Shown here: positions 1 through 11,357 of the stretch, piece after piece
How the letters are laid out: each line of letters begins with the position of its first letter
Position numbering within the stretch: position 1 is the first letter of the stretch
DNA from: Camellia lanceoleosa
Taxonomy: Eukaryota > Streptophyta > Magnoliopsida > Ericales > Theaceae
DNA: 64,000 nucleotides
Direction: 5' to 3'
NCBI GenBank assembly: GCA_025200525.1
Contig: CM045770.1
Coordinates: 90,296,084 to 90,360,083 of the forward strand
Position numbers and translations under genes: made by a program
The notes under the pieces: model-generated
What the model saw: only the letters and a program-made list of their open reading frames with translations
Told to the model about the DNA's origin: nothing
Database searches by the model: none

Positions 1-818
1 TATTTTTGGTATTTAGTGAATTTTTAAAAGATTTTTTTTACAATTTTTTTACTTTTTAGGTGTATTTATGTTAGGTGTGTCTAAAAAGTAAAAAAATTGT
101 TTAAAATATTAAAAAAATTCAGTAAAAACAAAAAAATACGAAAAATAAGAAAGTAAAATTTTCTAAAAAAGTATTTTGGAAAACTAGAAACCAAGTGATA
201 GAAAAGTACTCCAGCTCAAAATGATAAGGTGATAAAATAAATTTGATAACAACTCAAATGATACATTAAAAGTGATAGAAAAGTATGATCAGATGGTAAC
301 ACAACTCGTTTGGTATTGGATCATGGGTTAGGAAATTTTGTGTTAAGACTGAAAACAGTGATCCTTTGAATAAATAATTCTGGGATTGATCTTTTAACAC
401 CCCATCCATCATTTTGGGGTGTTTGGGAAGAAAAAGTTTTGATTTTTTCAGTTAAAATAGTACTAAAAATTAAAATAAGATAAAATAGTTAATAAGGTAA
501 AATTTTATATCAAATTTATAGTTATTTTATTTTTTTTCTTACAAATATCAAATCAAATTATAAAAAAAATCTCACTACCTTTTCAAATATAACTATTTTA
601 ATTTATTAAAATAATTAAAAATTAAAATAAACTACTAATAAGTAATTTCCCAAACACCCAATTTATAGTATTTATCAACCCCCATATAACACGGATGGCG
701 GCGCCACTCATGGGTGTGTGGTGTCCGCATAATCCGCATTTTAGGAACACCTTATATGCATTTGTGTAATTCGACATTGCAACGGGACAGAAAGTGTTGG
801 GTTTGTAATGTTGTTTTT
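1..818. other. AT-rich intergenic spacer
   Basis: No open frame with recognisable protein features is seen. The sequence is A/T-rich with many short A and T runs. The last ~90 bp (about 725-818) look like one copy of a diverged direct repeat whose partner follows the hAT-like element at about 1354-1435; both contain a TGTTGG(G/A)TTTGTAAT block. Confidence 0.6.
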
Positions 819-826
819 AAGGTAAT

Positions 827-1345
827 TAGGGGTGTAATTTTGATCCGTGGCCCGTGGGTGGTCCGAAATCCGCCTACGGTCCGAGGTGGGCCGAACCCGT
901 TTAGGCTTGGGCTCAAGCCCAGCCCGAGGCCTTGGGCCAGGGCCTGGGCCATTGTTTTGAAGTCCGGCCCATGCGCCTAGCTCGCTTGGCCCAGCCCGTG
1001 ACCTGATCCATCGGCCCGCTCAAGACCTGTCCAAAAGCCCGACCAGAGGTCCGGTCGGCTCGGCCCACCAGAGGCCCAATGTTATTTTTAATGGAAAGTA
1101 ATAAAATTTTGGTGGAAAAAATAAAAAAAAATTGTTTAGGTCCCCCTAAGCCCGAACTCAGGCCCAGGGGCCCAGCCCGAGGTCCGACCCACTGGTCCGC
1201 CCAAAACTTGAATAGCCCTGAGCCTAGGCTTGGGCTTGGGCCTAGTTTTCTGGCCCGTGGGTCGGCCCGACCCAACCTGATTTTTGGCAGGAGTTCGCAA
1301 AGCTCGACGTAGGCCGGGCCTGGCCGAGCCAAAATTATACCCCTA
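827..1345. mobile_element. Non-autonomous hAT-like DNA transposon (MITE), 519 bp
   Basis: The element has 16-bp terminal inverted repeats: TAGGGGTGTAATTTTG on the left, and TAGGGGTATAATTTTG when the right end is read on the minus strand (15 of 16 match). It is flanked by a perfect 8-bp direct repeat AAGGTAAT at 819-826 and 1346-1353. An 8-bp duplication and a (T/C)AGGGGTG terminus are the known signature of hAT transposons. The interior is very unlike the surrounding AT-rich DNA: it is packed with GGCCCG, GGGCTTGGGC and CCCGAGGCC words. It encodes no transposase; the open frames crossing it are by-products of the GC-rich repeats. Class assignment rests on ends and target duplication only. Confidence 0.88.
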
Positions 1346-1353
1346 AAGGTAAT

Positions 1354-3339
1354 GTTCAGTCCATCATATTTAAACACACTTGTGTAATTAAGAACTACAA
1401 TAAATTATACAGTGTTGGATTTGTAATCTCCTATGTATTGAAATGTATACGGATCAGATTGATTTAATTTTAAAATAAATTAGAAATTGAATAAGTTTTT
1501 GTAGTTTTATAAAAAAGAAAATGTTTGGGAGCTTTAAAAAATGAAAAATGTTTGGAGAAACGACGTCGTTTTGATAAATTCGAGCCATTTGAGCCACAAA
1601 AATTAGGACCCTCTACCATTGTTGTTAAAAAATAAATTCTAATAGCTTGAATGTGAGTGTGGGTGTAGGTCTCATCTGATGTGATATTTTGACTTTATGT
1701 ATATATATATATTTTGATTTTTTCACATCACTAGAGCTTAATTAGAACTCTAGTTTTAGAATGATGAATCGCTACTGTTTGTAAAATTAGAATCGTGATT
1801 GAATTGTTAAACTTGTGCAAGCGGCCTAGAACCGAACCATAAGAATCGGTTTCGATTCAATTTTACGGCTCTAGAAATTTTATATAACAATAAATATACC
1901 AATAAATATGATATATATTTTATGTTAATAAATAAATTAATAATAATTAATTTAGTTAAGTTAGTTAAAATTTATCAATTTTACAATGATGACTAGCATT
2001 CAAGAGTCAAGATTCTCTGGAGTGATTTCTCATAGATTCTTCAATCAGTTCAAATCGTATGAGAAATTTTTACATTTTAATTTTTACATGTAAAAAAAAT
2101 AAACAAACAAGTCACATGGAGTATGGTTATAACCATACTCATATAACTCTTAAATCACATGAAATATAATCATATAACTCTTAAATCATAACTAAAATAA
2201 TATCATAATTAATATCATAATGTGTCATAACTAATAACACAACAAACTATAACTAAAGACGCAAAAATCGTAATCAATGAATCAATGATACATATGGTAC
2301 ACACCCTAACAGAATTTTCATTTTTTGTTTCTCTCTCTCAAGGTGAAGTTGATGTGTTGAGTAATTGTGTATGTGCTACCATAAATCTTTACAAAAATTG
2401 TTATGATTTGCTCAAATTAAGATCTCAATCAGAGGAAATTTGTAATTTGATGTCGATTTTTGTTTTCACTGTATGCAAATTGACTATGTATATGCATCAA
2501 ATCGACTATGCTATTTTATTTCATTAATTCTATTATTATGAATAATTTTATGAAAAGAAAATTAGTTATATTATAAGAATATCACTTAACCAAGAACCAT
2601 GTGATTATTGTCATAAAAAAAAGTTGTAAAAGCAAAATGGAACTAGCATAAAGAATCTTACATGGGTTCTAGGGCTACGAGGAAAAAAAAAAAAATCTCA
2701 TCTTATCAACTTTTAATGAGACAAAATAAAATAAATCATATTGATAAGCATGAACTTTTTATAAGATTGTAAGTAAAAATTAAAATTTAAAATCTTATTA
2801 TTATCAAAATGTTTAAGTCACCGATGATTAACATCATTTAAACAGCAATAACAGCACTAACAAAATCTGAGCATCATCTTACGATTACATTGGATTATGA
2901 ATTGTCCAAAGACTATATTAAACTCCAATGACTACGGCATCACCAGCACTAATTTCTGTCATTTAAAGGTTCATTTAATTGATCTTGATTACTTTCATGT
3001 CTGGCTCATGGGAAGTCTTCACCAATCCTCAAGATTGCTAGTGGAAAAGCCCCAATTACTGTAATCCTTTTTAGTGAGGTGTTTGTGCACTCAATTAGAG
3101 CATTTGTCTCAGTTATATCTTTCGTCTTAATCATTCTTTTGTTTAATCACAAATCTCTTTGATTAAGACAACCAGTAAAGAGAAAAACACTTTCATTAAC
3201 TTTGTTAAGTTTTTGTTTATTAGTTATCCAACGATTAAAAGTGCCAACTTTAGAACTACACGTAAACTTGAATATCTTAAATTCAAATATTACAAGTGAT
3301 ACATGTGATTCGCAAATGATTATTGATTGTAGAGTTAAC
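1354..3339. other. AT-rich intergenic spacer
   Basis: I see no gene. It contains a perfect 22-bp palindrome at 2119-2140 and A/T-rich imperfect repeats of the word CATATAACTCTTAAATCA around 2140-2200. A short open frame at 2285-2527 has no recognisable feature. Confidence 0.55.
2119..2140. repeat. Perfect 22-bp palindrome
   Basis: The half-site GAGTATGGTTA is followed directly by its exact reverse complement TAACCATACTC with no spacer. It stands alone in AT-rich spacer and is not a terminus of any element I could delimit. Confidence 0.85.
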
Positions 3340-3735
3340 TTTTTTTTTTTTTTTTGAACGGCAAAAAAGCTTTATTGATGAAAAACACAAGTACAAGGTA
3401 CAAGACACAATACATCAATAAAGAAAAGGGAAGTGCTAAAGTATCACAGTGAGCTAGATGATCCCAACTAAGTTGGCGCACCCTATCATTTGCTAGCACT
3501 CCAAAGTTGATGAGAGACCAACGGACAAAAAAGAACGAAGAAACCTACCAACCAATGCTAGCACATAAGCATAGCAGACCAAACATAATGTGTCCAAGTT
3601 TCTCAATGCTACTAATTCCAAACAGAGCAACAAAAACACGCTGCAGCCTTAATCACCTGGTAATTGAACTGAAACCTTGCACCAAAACAATATGGCAGCA
3701 GATGGAGACCAACACCCAGCCAGAATTTCACGCCA
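3340..3735 (-). mobile_element. Poly(T)-headed retroposed fragment (LINE-type or processed-transcript 3' end), minus strand
   Basis: Sixteen T residues (3340-3355) are followed by GAACGGCAAAAAAGC and TTTATTGATG. Read on the minus strand this is a transcript 3' end: an AATAAAGC-like signal close to a terminal poly(A) tail, typical of retroposed sequences. The right boundary is inferred: the copy of the local direct repeat containing it (3740-3865) is interrupted exactly here compared with the second copy (3968-4104). A target duplication was not identified with certainty. No reverse transcriptase domain is visible; the short open frames at 3507-3824 are not recognisable. Confidence 0.5.
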
Positions 3736-3739
3736 ATAT

Positions 3740-4104
3740 ACTCCAGAAAGCCTGCTTTAGAGAGGTTTCTTGTTATAAAAAAATACATAATTTTGTACTT
3801 TTGGTACAATTTTGTATGGCGTAGAAACAGACATCAAAGATTACTTTTGCTCATGAACATTAGAATTAGCCATAAATTTGGACGTCTTGCGGGTGTCATT
3901 TGAACTTGACAGAGGTTTGCATGGGATTATTGATTTTAAAGTATACTCAATCTGTAAAAATGGATCTAAAGAGTCCTACCTTATAGAGGTTTCTGTTACT
4001 AAAAACCAAAACAAAAAGCATAATTTTATGCATTTTTTTTCTTGGGTACATACATGGTTTGTACTTTGGAGTAGAAAGGAACTTGAAAGATCACTTTTGT
4101 GCTC
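3740..4104 (+). repeat. Diverged direct repeat, two copies (about 3740-3865 and 3968-4104)
   Basis: Both copies contain TAGAGAGGTTTCT/TAGAGGTTTCTG, a CATAATTTT stretch, a TGGTACAATTTTGTA-like stretch, GTAGAAA and ATCA/TTACTTTTG(C/T)GCTC in the same order. A GATTATTGATT word precedes both copies, at about 3319 and 3928; in the first copy it is separated from the rest by the poly(T)-headed insertion. Confidence 0.5.
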
Positions 4105-5422
4105 TCCCTTTTTATGCTCTATATCCACTATTGAAATTAATATTTGTAGTTACGTTGTACTTTATTGCACTTCTAAGATAATATTGAAGCATCTGCATAA
4201 AGGATTTATTAAATTCTACTTTGATTATGAAAGTGACAAACAACTTCATTGATTTGTTGGTCAAGCTGATGTCTCATATATCCATTTCCATTAGCTTAAA
4301 CTTTAAGAAAGTAAAATTTTTAATACGTTAATTGTCTGGTAATGAAAGGCATGTTTGGATTTAACAAACCTCGATGGAAAAATAATTTATTTTTGCATTT
4401 TCCTGGTTCAAATTATCCTTCATTTGTCCAACTATTAGAGGTTTCCAGAGGATTTCCATTGATTTAATCTTAATGGCATAAATATTGTTCCAAATTAAAA
4501 TTATTTGTTAAGCTAATCTAGTTAGGTAGAAAGGTTCCACCTACAAATTAACATAATAGATTCATTAAAGTAGAATTGATCTTTTGTTTGTTAGTTAAAG
4601 GCTTCAACTTAGTAGTGGAAGAGACAACAAGTCCCTATGGCAACCTTAATTTCTTCAACCTAAAAAAATTGGTGGCAAAAGATTCTTAACTTTGAGCATT
4701 TAATAGTTAATTTGTGAACCATTTTAGTATCATTGTTGACCAAAAAACGCTTTAGGTTAACAACAAAATTTTGACATCCGGATTCATATTAGTGAATTTA
4801 TCCTCATGTTGATGTAGAAAAAGCTGGTATGGAGTTTTATGAACACTTCAAATGACCTCAGGTAGATAAAGGGGCGAGTTTTTATAATTGTGAGTGAAAA
4901 TGTCACTTTGTTGAACAAGTTTGGATTAACTTCAAATTTGGTGGTTCAATTCAAAAAGGCCCAACATCTTTTAGCAGAATTCCGTTGTTGAGAGCCTCAT
5001 TTTACTATTTTATCAAAAAAAAAAAAAAAAAAAATCTTCTGTAAAAAGAAAATTTTATTGACTTGAGACAATAAGGCACATCGAGATATAGGGATTGAAC
5101 CTTTTATCGAGATTGATTAAAATTTAAAAATATTTCTCTATTTTTTTTTTTTGTTTTACCTGTGAAAACCAGACTTTCTTCTTTTGTGAATTCAAGAGGT
5201 TTCGTCTTTCTTATAATACCATTACGTCTCATGACCCAGTTGAATTCAAGAGGAGATCTCCACCATGACACAATTTTGAACCCAAACTTCTGAGGCGTAA
5301 GAAATTTAATTTGTGATTATATTTATGAATTTGGCATTACTCATTTAAGGAATATGATCTTTAATTCAATGTAGTGTTCTAGTTCTAAGTTTGAAGAATG
5401 AATTTTAGAGTTTTAATTAATG
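4105..5422. other. AT-rich intergenic spacer
   Basis: No gene recognised. It contains an A-run near 5018-5034 and T-runs, with no terminal repeats I could match. It ends at the TATTT target duplication (5423-5427) of the large copia-like element. Confidence 0.55.
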
Positions 5423-5879
5423 TATTTTGTTAGGTATTTTGTAATTGGTAATCCTACTTGACAAAACTCCTTTCAAATGCAATTGCATTCGCTCTTTGTA
5501 TTTGTGAGTTTGTGAGAGTTTAGATATGACTCCAACCCAATTTGTGTCTGAGTAGAGGAGTTTGTGCTAAAGAAAATGTTATGTTTTTATTCTTGGCAAT
5601 CCCGTTTGACAAAATTCCTTTCAATTGTACTTATTTTCGCACTTTTTATTTCAATGAGATTATGAGTGTTTAGATGCGAAACCAACCCGAATTGTGCCTA
5701 GCAGAGAAGTTTGTGATGTTAATACTTTCAAGATTGCCACTTCGCTGATTATGACGAGGATTGAGCTGCCCGGTCAGCTCACGGGGGTCGAGGGGGCGCC
5801 TGCGGCAGTTCGGCACGCACCTGGGTCGAGGGTAACGCCTCAAGCAAAATGCAAAATTGCATTCAAAGTTGCCTGTCCG

Positions 5880-6057
5880 CCCTTGCTCGCTCTAGCAAAG
5901 GAGTTCTCGCTCGAGCGAAGGCTGTGTTTGTGTAAAAACCTGAAAGAGATGAATGTACGCTCAAGCAAAGGGTGCGTGGCTCGAGCGAAGCCATTTATGG
6001 AAAACACATGTTTTTGGTTCCTCGCTCGAGCCAGAGAGTCTTTGCTCGAGCGAGTTT
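5880..6057. promoter_or_regulatory. Cluster of CGCTCGAGCG-type palindromes upstream of TATA (inner 5' LTR)
   Basis: At least six copies or near-copies of CTCGAGCG(A), including CTCGCTCGAGCGAAGG, occur at roughly 25-45-bp spacing just upstream of the TATAAG at 6074. The 3' LTR repeats this at 10636-10797. Hubs of palindromic motifs ahead of the TATA box are known from Sirevirus LTRs; this particular sequence is different from the published grass motif. Confidence 0.7.
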
Positions 6058-6073
6058 CACAGTCCCAGATTTC

Positions 6074-6079
6074 TATAAG
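6074..6079 (+). promoter_or_regulatory. Putative TATA box, inner 5' LTR
   Basis: TCTATAAGTATT lies directly after the palindrome cluster; the 3' LTR has TTATAAGTATT at 10810-10820. The position within the LTR (about 500 bp in) is plausible for the U3/R border. Confidence 0.5.
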
Positions 6080-6621
6080 TATTTGTTTTAGTCCAAAACT
6101 AGGATTACTCCTCCATATCTTCTTCTTGGATATTAAGGTTTATATTTAGGGATATTTTGCTAGTTTTCTTTGATATTTTAATTGAGTATTCAACTCATGA
6201 TTTAAAGAGTATACATCAAAAGATTATTTTTTTGCTCTACACAAAAGAGAGAGTTGTTCTTTGGTGGATTTCGAAGAATTCGAGCTTGAAGCTTTGGTGG
6301 ATTCTAGAGTGGCTCATCGTCAAGACAATTCCGAGGTGAAGACGAGATTGGAAGAGGCACATAGGGGTTGGTTCAATTCGGGCATGGATTTGCTAGGTAA
6401 TTGAGAGTATACCTGTGTAATCCCTTTATATCTTCTTAGTGAATTGTTTTGTGGTTGTTGCCTGTGGTTTTTTATCACAATTGGAGGTGTCCAATTGTAA
6501 TTTTTTTACGTAAAATCGCTGGGTCGATTTGTCTTGATTGTTTGATTGGGATTGTTGTTTACTGCTTAAAATTGATACATAATCACAAATCAACATCTAG
6601 GGGATTTCTAGATTGTTCAAT

Positions 6622-6634
6622 TGGTATTAGAGCG
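6622..6634 (+). promoter_or_regulatory. Primer-binding site of inner element (initiator tRNA-Met type)
   Basis: TGGTATTAGAGCG follows the 5' LTR end by two bases. The consensus TGGTATCAGAGC, complementary to the initiator tRNA-Met 3' end, is matched except for one C to T change. Confidence 0.8.
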
Positions 6635-6696
6635 GGTCACTCTATTTTTTTTGTTTTACAAATCTATTAGAGCGAGATCTTGTTTGATTTGTGATA

Positions 6697-8783
6697 ATGG
6701 ATACAATTCGTGAGGGAAATTCTATGGTTAGACCACCCCTACTTGACGGATCCAATTATTCTTTTTGGAAAGCTCGGATGAGATTGTTTTTAAAACTATT
6801 GATGAAAAAGTTTGGCAATCTGTCATGTATGGGTGGACTGAACCAATGATTACCGTAGATGGAGTAACTTTCCTCAAACCAATTGATAAGTGGGATACAA
6901 TTGATTACCAAAATAGTAGCTGGAATAGTAAAGCTATCAATTCTCTTTTTTGCGCTGTCACACCTAAAGAATTTAGTCGTATTTGCAATTGTGAAGTCGT
7001 AAAAGAGGCTTGGGATATCTTACCAACTATTCACAAGGGCACTCATTCTGTTAAACGCTCAAAACTTCAAAGGCTCACGTCTAGTTTCGAAAACCTTTCA
7101 ATGAAAGATGGTGAGACCTTTGATGAATTTTATGCAAAGTTGAGTGACATTGTTAATTCCAGCTTCAATTTAGGTGAAAAAATACCAGAATCCAAAGTTG
7201 TGGGAAAAATTTTGAGATCCTTGCCCAATTGGTTCCAACCAAAAGTTATAGCTATTAAGGAGGCTCAAGATGTTAACAACCTCAAGTTGGATCATTTAGT
7301 TGGAAATCTCCAAACTTATGAGGCACATAGGAATTTCAAAAAGAAATAAAAAGATGCTATTGCTTTTAGTAGTGCTCATAGAGTTGGAGAGGATTCTGAT
7401 GAGGATTGTGAGATAGATTCCAAGATTACGGTTGCTTTTGTTAAACAATTTAAAAAATCTTTTTTGAAAAAGAATTCTAATCTTTTGGAATCTACTCATA
7501 CTCATAAATCTAAAGGCAAAGATAAACTCAAAATTAATTCTATAGCCAAGAAGGATAAAGGAAAGATATAAGGGAACTCTGAAAGAGTCCAATGCTATGA
7601 ATGCCAAGGATTTGGCCACTTTACTTCAGAATGCTCCACTCGTTTGAGCAAGAAGAAAGCCCTTGCTATCACTTGGGATGATGAATTAGAATCTGATGAA
7701 GATGAAAATGACAATGAAGATCAAGGTGAAGAGGGACATAAACAATTCCTTGCTTTCATGGCGGCTTCCGAAGCTAAATGACGAACAGAGTATCCGAAGA
7801 GGTCGGTTGAGAATGCCACTGATGATGAATCCTCGGAGAGTGATGATGAAGAGCTTGAGCAAGCTTATGAAAAGTTGTATAAGGAATCTCTTAACTTATC
7901 CAAATTGAATAACAAACTCACTATGAAACTCAAAGCATGTGAAAGTGAGAATGTCAAACTAAAGGAGAAGATTTCCGAGGCTAGGATTGATGCCATCAAG
8001 ATAGCTAATGATCGACAAGCTCTTTGTGCAAAACTCTTGACTTGTGAGACAGAGAGGAATGAGCTATAATAAATCTATGCAATGTATGAAGAAAAGGTTG
8101 AATCTCTTGAGATGTCTCAAGTTGCCTTAGAAGAACTAATGATCAAGAAACAAGAAGAGCTCAAGTGTGCTATGGCTACCATTGGTCTTTGGAACAAAGG
8201 ATCAAAGACTTTGGAGGATATCATTAGGTCTCAACAAATGTGTTGTGACAAGAGTGGCATTGGCTTTGGTGATCACAAAGAGCAAAAACAGAGTGCATTT
8301 ACATCTCATGATACAAGAACTCAAGGAAAGGGAGAACGAAAAATTCAACATAAGGATGGACTTTTAAAACTTCTTAGAGTTGGTAAGGTAAAAGAAAAGA
8401 AGGTACACCCTGTACACCCTGTTCTTATTTGTCATCATTGTGGTATACATGGTCATATTCGCCCTTATTGTTATAAGTTGCATGGGAGAGTGTCTCATAG
8501 AGGTGGAAGAAATTCCAACATCTCGTGGGGTAGGAGACACTTCATTGGTGGTAATGAGGTTAAGGGTCATATTAGACCTTACTATTTTGATCAGCTTGAG
8601 ACCAAAGATGAACAGAGGATGTGTTTGACTAGACCATGGAATATGAAGTTGGAAACCAAGTCGAGACATGTTCCCATTGAAGGGAAAGGGAACCGTAACG
8701 TCAAGACACCACCTAAGAACCGCAATTCTCACAACTTTTTTCATACTAAAGCGGTTTGGGTGAGAAAACTTGACTTGTATTAA
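6697..8783 (+). pseudogene. gag: Degenerate copia-type Gag (capsid/nucleocapsid), inner element
   Basis: The start at 6697 gives an N-terminal block with RPPLLDGSNYSFWKARMR, the typical start of plant Ty1-copia Gag capsid domains. A one-base frameshift near 6790 moves the frame to the one used from 6765 on. The rest, to 8783, stays in that frame but has stops at 7347, 7569, about 7779 and a double stop near 8070. Order of parts: capsid (to about 7345), acidic/lysine-rich linker, zinc knuckle C-x2-C-x4-H-x4-C at 7593-7634 (CYEC...H...C), acidic stretch, coiled coil (about 7860-8210), second C-x2-C-x4-H-x4-C at 8430-8471, and a C-terminus ending in AVWVRKLDLY. Several stops look like CAA/CGA to TAA/TGA changes. 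No protease follows. Gag would package the element RNA in cytoplasmic particles. Confidence 0.88.
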
Positions 8784-10309
8784 TTTGTTTTTTCGGTTTT
8801 GTTTTTAGGTTTCTGTGTGTTTTTTTTTTTTCGAGTCTTTTAATGTGTGCATGTTCGTTTTCTGTCCTTCTTTGTTTAGAAGAAGAAAAAAAAATAATAA
8901 AAAAAACCAAAAAGATTTTCTTAGTATAGTTTTGCAAACATGAAATTTTTGTATAGTCTTTGGTGCATATTAGAATTGATGAGAATATCTATTACATGTT
9001 AACATGTGTGTACTTTCTGTGGTCATTACTCATTTTGGAGTGTGTGTTCTTTGATTAGTATGTCTTATTTTGTACACACTCTTGGATTAGCAAATTTTGG
9101 AGTCTTCCGCTTTAGTGATTATTTTTTCTCTATGGACTTCTGTCATTGATCTTTTGCCTTTCTAGAGGAATTGACCTATACTAGCATATCATGGGTGATG
9201 TTGAGTCTCTTAACCATCTTCCATCTTTTTGCATCTCCACGGCTTTCCCCTCTGTTCTTTGTAGTCTAGGCATGAGGAAAAGGCTACCTCAGAGTCACCA
9301 ACTAGGCCATCCTTATTATATCCATGCTTCTCTGGTTCAGTTTCCATACTCTTGAGCGTGTCAGCCGCCATTGAGTGTGCAAAAGAAAGAAAAAATATGC
9401 AAAAGAAAGAAATAAAACAAAAAAAAAAAAGATGTGCAAAAGAAAAAAAAAGAAAAAGATGTGAAAAAAAAATAAAAAATAAAAAATAAAAAATAAAAAA
9501 TAAAAAATAAAAAATAAAAAATAAAGGATTCATTGATTGAGGGGGAGCTTCCGCTTTTACTCACCAAATATCCCTTGATTCCTAGTGGTTTGACTTTTTT
9601 TTGTTGTGCTTAGATTCTCTTGTCGGAGGTCTAACTTTCAGATCACTACTAGGATTGATTTTTGTGTTTGTCGAACTCCAAGAGTCACACACACAATTTT
9701 CTCATGGGATCTACGCTTTTCACATAATGCATCACTTTCTTTTATGAGGAATCTTCTAGAGGCTGTGCACATTGTTTTTTCAAGTAATTGTGTTTCTTGG
9801 ATAGTCTTGTGTGTTTTAAGGTACTAATCTAAAATTCCTTGCTTGCTCCACCATATTACTTTTGTCGTTTTTTTCTTGTTCACTGTTTTCAATGTTTGTG
9901 GTTGCTTTTAGTGAGGGGGGAGTTTGGTTAATCGTTATCATGTCATTGCTTGTGTGTTTTACGCTTTTACTTTAGTTGTTTGAGTTTTCTTTGTCAATTC
10001 GTGACAAAAAGGGGGAGAAATATTGTCAGGTGCATGTGTCTTAGTTTTCATGTTTTCATGTTACATGTTCTTAATATCTCCAAGTTGCTTTTATTTTATG
10101 TTTTCCATCTCATGCTTCAAGATAATCTTGTCATATGTTTATTGCTTTTTCATATACTTTTGTGGCACTAATAGTTGTTTTGGAGATTGTGGCACTAATA
10201 GTTGTTTTGCAGCTTATGACCTTGAGAAAGAAGTTTGCGTTTGTTGGCTGTAATGGGTTGGGGTGATTAGGATTTTATTTGTTAGGTGTGTTTTGTTACG
10301 ACATTGCCA
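8784..10309 (+). other. Non-coding 3' region of inner element
   Basis: About 1.5 kb lies between the gag stop and the terminal polypurine tract. It has no recognisable protein, and a homologous stretch occurs in the outer element (36378-37686). It includes an (AAAAAAT)n microsatellite (9466-9525) and several purine-rich PPT-like words: GAGGGGGAGC near 9539, GAGGGGGGAG near 9913 and AAAAAGGGGGAGAAA near 10006. Multiple PPT-like tracts before the 3' LTR are a known Sirevirus trait. Confidence 0.65.
9466..9525. repeat. (AAAAAAT)n microsatellite
   Basis: About eight consecutive AAAAAAT units follow an A/G-rich stretch with the repeated word GTGCAAAAGAAA (9377-9470). Confidence 0.9.
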
Positions 10310-10320
10310 AAGGGGGAGAT
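10309..10320 (+). promoter_or_regulatory. Polypurine tract of inner element
   Basis: AAAGGGGGAGAT sits directly before the 3' LTR start TGTTAGG at 10321; it would prime plus-strand DNA synthesis. Confidence 0.85.
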
Positions 10321-11357
10321 TGTTAGGTTTTTATTCTTGGCAATCCCGTTTGACAAAACTCCTTTCAATTGTACTTATTTTCACACTTTTTATTTTAGTG
10401 AGGCTATGAGTGTTTAGATGCGAATCCAACCCGAATTGTGCCTTGCAGAGAAGTTTGTGATGTTAATACTTTCAAGATTGCCACTTTGCTGATTATGACG
10501 GGGATCGAGCTGCCCGGTCAGCTCGCGGGGGTTGAGGGGGCAGCGCCCCTTGGCGGGTCCGGGGCAGCGCCACGGCGGGGTCGAGGGGCAGCGCCCCCGA
10601 AGCAAAATGCAAAATTGCATTCAAAGTTGCCTGTCCGCCCTTGCTCGCTCGAGCGAAGGCTGTGTCTGTGTAAAAACCTGAAAGAGATGAATGTACGCTT
10701 GAGCGAAGGGTGCGTGGCTTGAGCGAAGCCACTTATGGAAAACACGCGTTTTTGGTTCCTCGCTCGAGCGAGAGAGTCTTTGCTCAAGTGAGCTTCGCAG
10801 TCCCATATTTTTATAAGTATTTGTTTTAGTCCAAAACTAGGATTACTCCTCCAGATCTTCTTCTTGGATATTAAGGTTTATATATGGGGATATTTTGCTA
10901 GTTTTCTTTGATGTTTTTGAGTATTTAACTCATGGTTTAAAGAGTATACATCAAAGGATTATTTGTTTGTTCTACACAAAAGAGAGAGTTGTTCTTTGGT
11001 GGATTTCGAAGAATTTGAGCCTAAAGCTTTGGTGGATTCTGGAGTGACTCATCGTCAAGACAATTCTGAGGTGAAGACGGGGTTGGAAGAGGTACATAGG
11101 GGTTGGTTCAATTCGGGCGTGGATTCGCTAGGTAATTGAGAGTATACCTGTGTAATTCCTTTATATCTTCTTAGTGGATTATTTTGTAGCTGTTGCCCGT
11201 GATTTTTTTTTATCACAATTGGAGGTGTCCAATTGTGATTTTTCCACATAAAATCATTGTGTCGATTTGTCTTGATTGTTTGATTGGGATTGTTGTTTAC
11301 TGCTCAAAATTGATACATAATCACAAATCAACATCTAGGGGATTTCTAGATTGTTTA
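10321..11357 (+). repeat. 3' LTR of inner copia-like element
   Basis: It starts TGTTAGGTTTTTATTC and ends CTAGATTGTTTA. Its CTCGAGCG palindrome cluster is at 10636-10797 and TTATAAG at 10810. The final CA is changed to TA relative to the 5' LTR. Confidence 0.88.

Larger units (their letters stand above)
5577..6619 (+). repeat. 5' LTR of inner copia-like element
   Basis: It starts TGTTATGTTTTTATTC and ends GATTGTTCA before the primer site. It matches the 3' LTR with scattered substitutions. A GC-rich block at about 5770-5835 differs from the 3' LTR, where GGGGCAGCGCC-like words are amplified. It carries the CTCGAGCG palindrome cluster and TATA box listed separately. Confidence 0.9.
5577..11357 (+). 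mobile_element. Inner Ty1-copia/Sirevirus-like gag-only LTR retrotransposon
   Basis: LTRs of about 1.04 kb (5577-6619 and 10321-11357) surround a 3.7-kb interior with a tRNA-Met-type primer site, a broken gag, non-coding 3' DNA and a polypurine tract. Flanking pentamers are GAAAA (5572-5576) and GGAAA (11358-11362), a 4 of 5 match to a target duplication. It is inserted in the 5' LTR of a related element. Both families share the LTR start TGTTA(G/T)GT, the gag and the 3' region, and both lack pol. This suggests that the pol-less form predates their separation. Confidence 0.88.

Noticed and set aside
714..1377. Protein-coding genes in the GC-rich block on both strands
   Set aside because: Overlapping frames on both strands come from the GGCCCG repeat composition of a hAT-like MITE; no conserved motif.
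2285..2527. 80-codon open frame as a small gene
   Set aside because: AT-rich spacer, no recognisable motif, signal or regulatory context; below what chance would give in 64 kb.
9210..9567. Membrane protein frames rich in Phe/Leu on the minus strand
   Set aside because: They are translations of the (AAAAAAT)n microsatellite in the opposite sense.
8784..10309. Envelope-like gene of a Sirevirus in the 3' region of the inner element
   Set aside because: Sireviruses sometimes carry one here, but no long frame, signal peptide plus transmembrane pattern or coiled coil is visible; only short T-rich frames.
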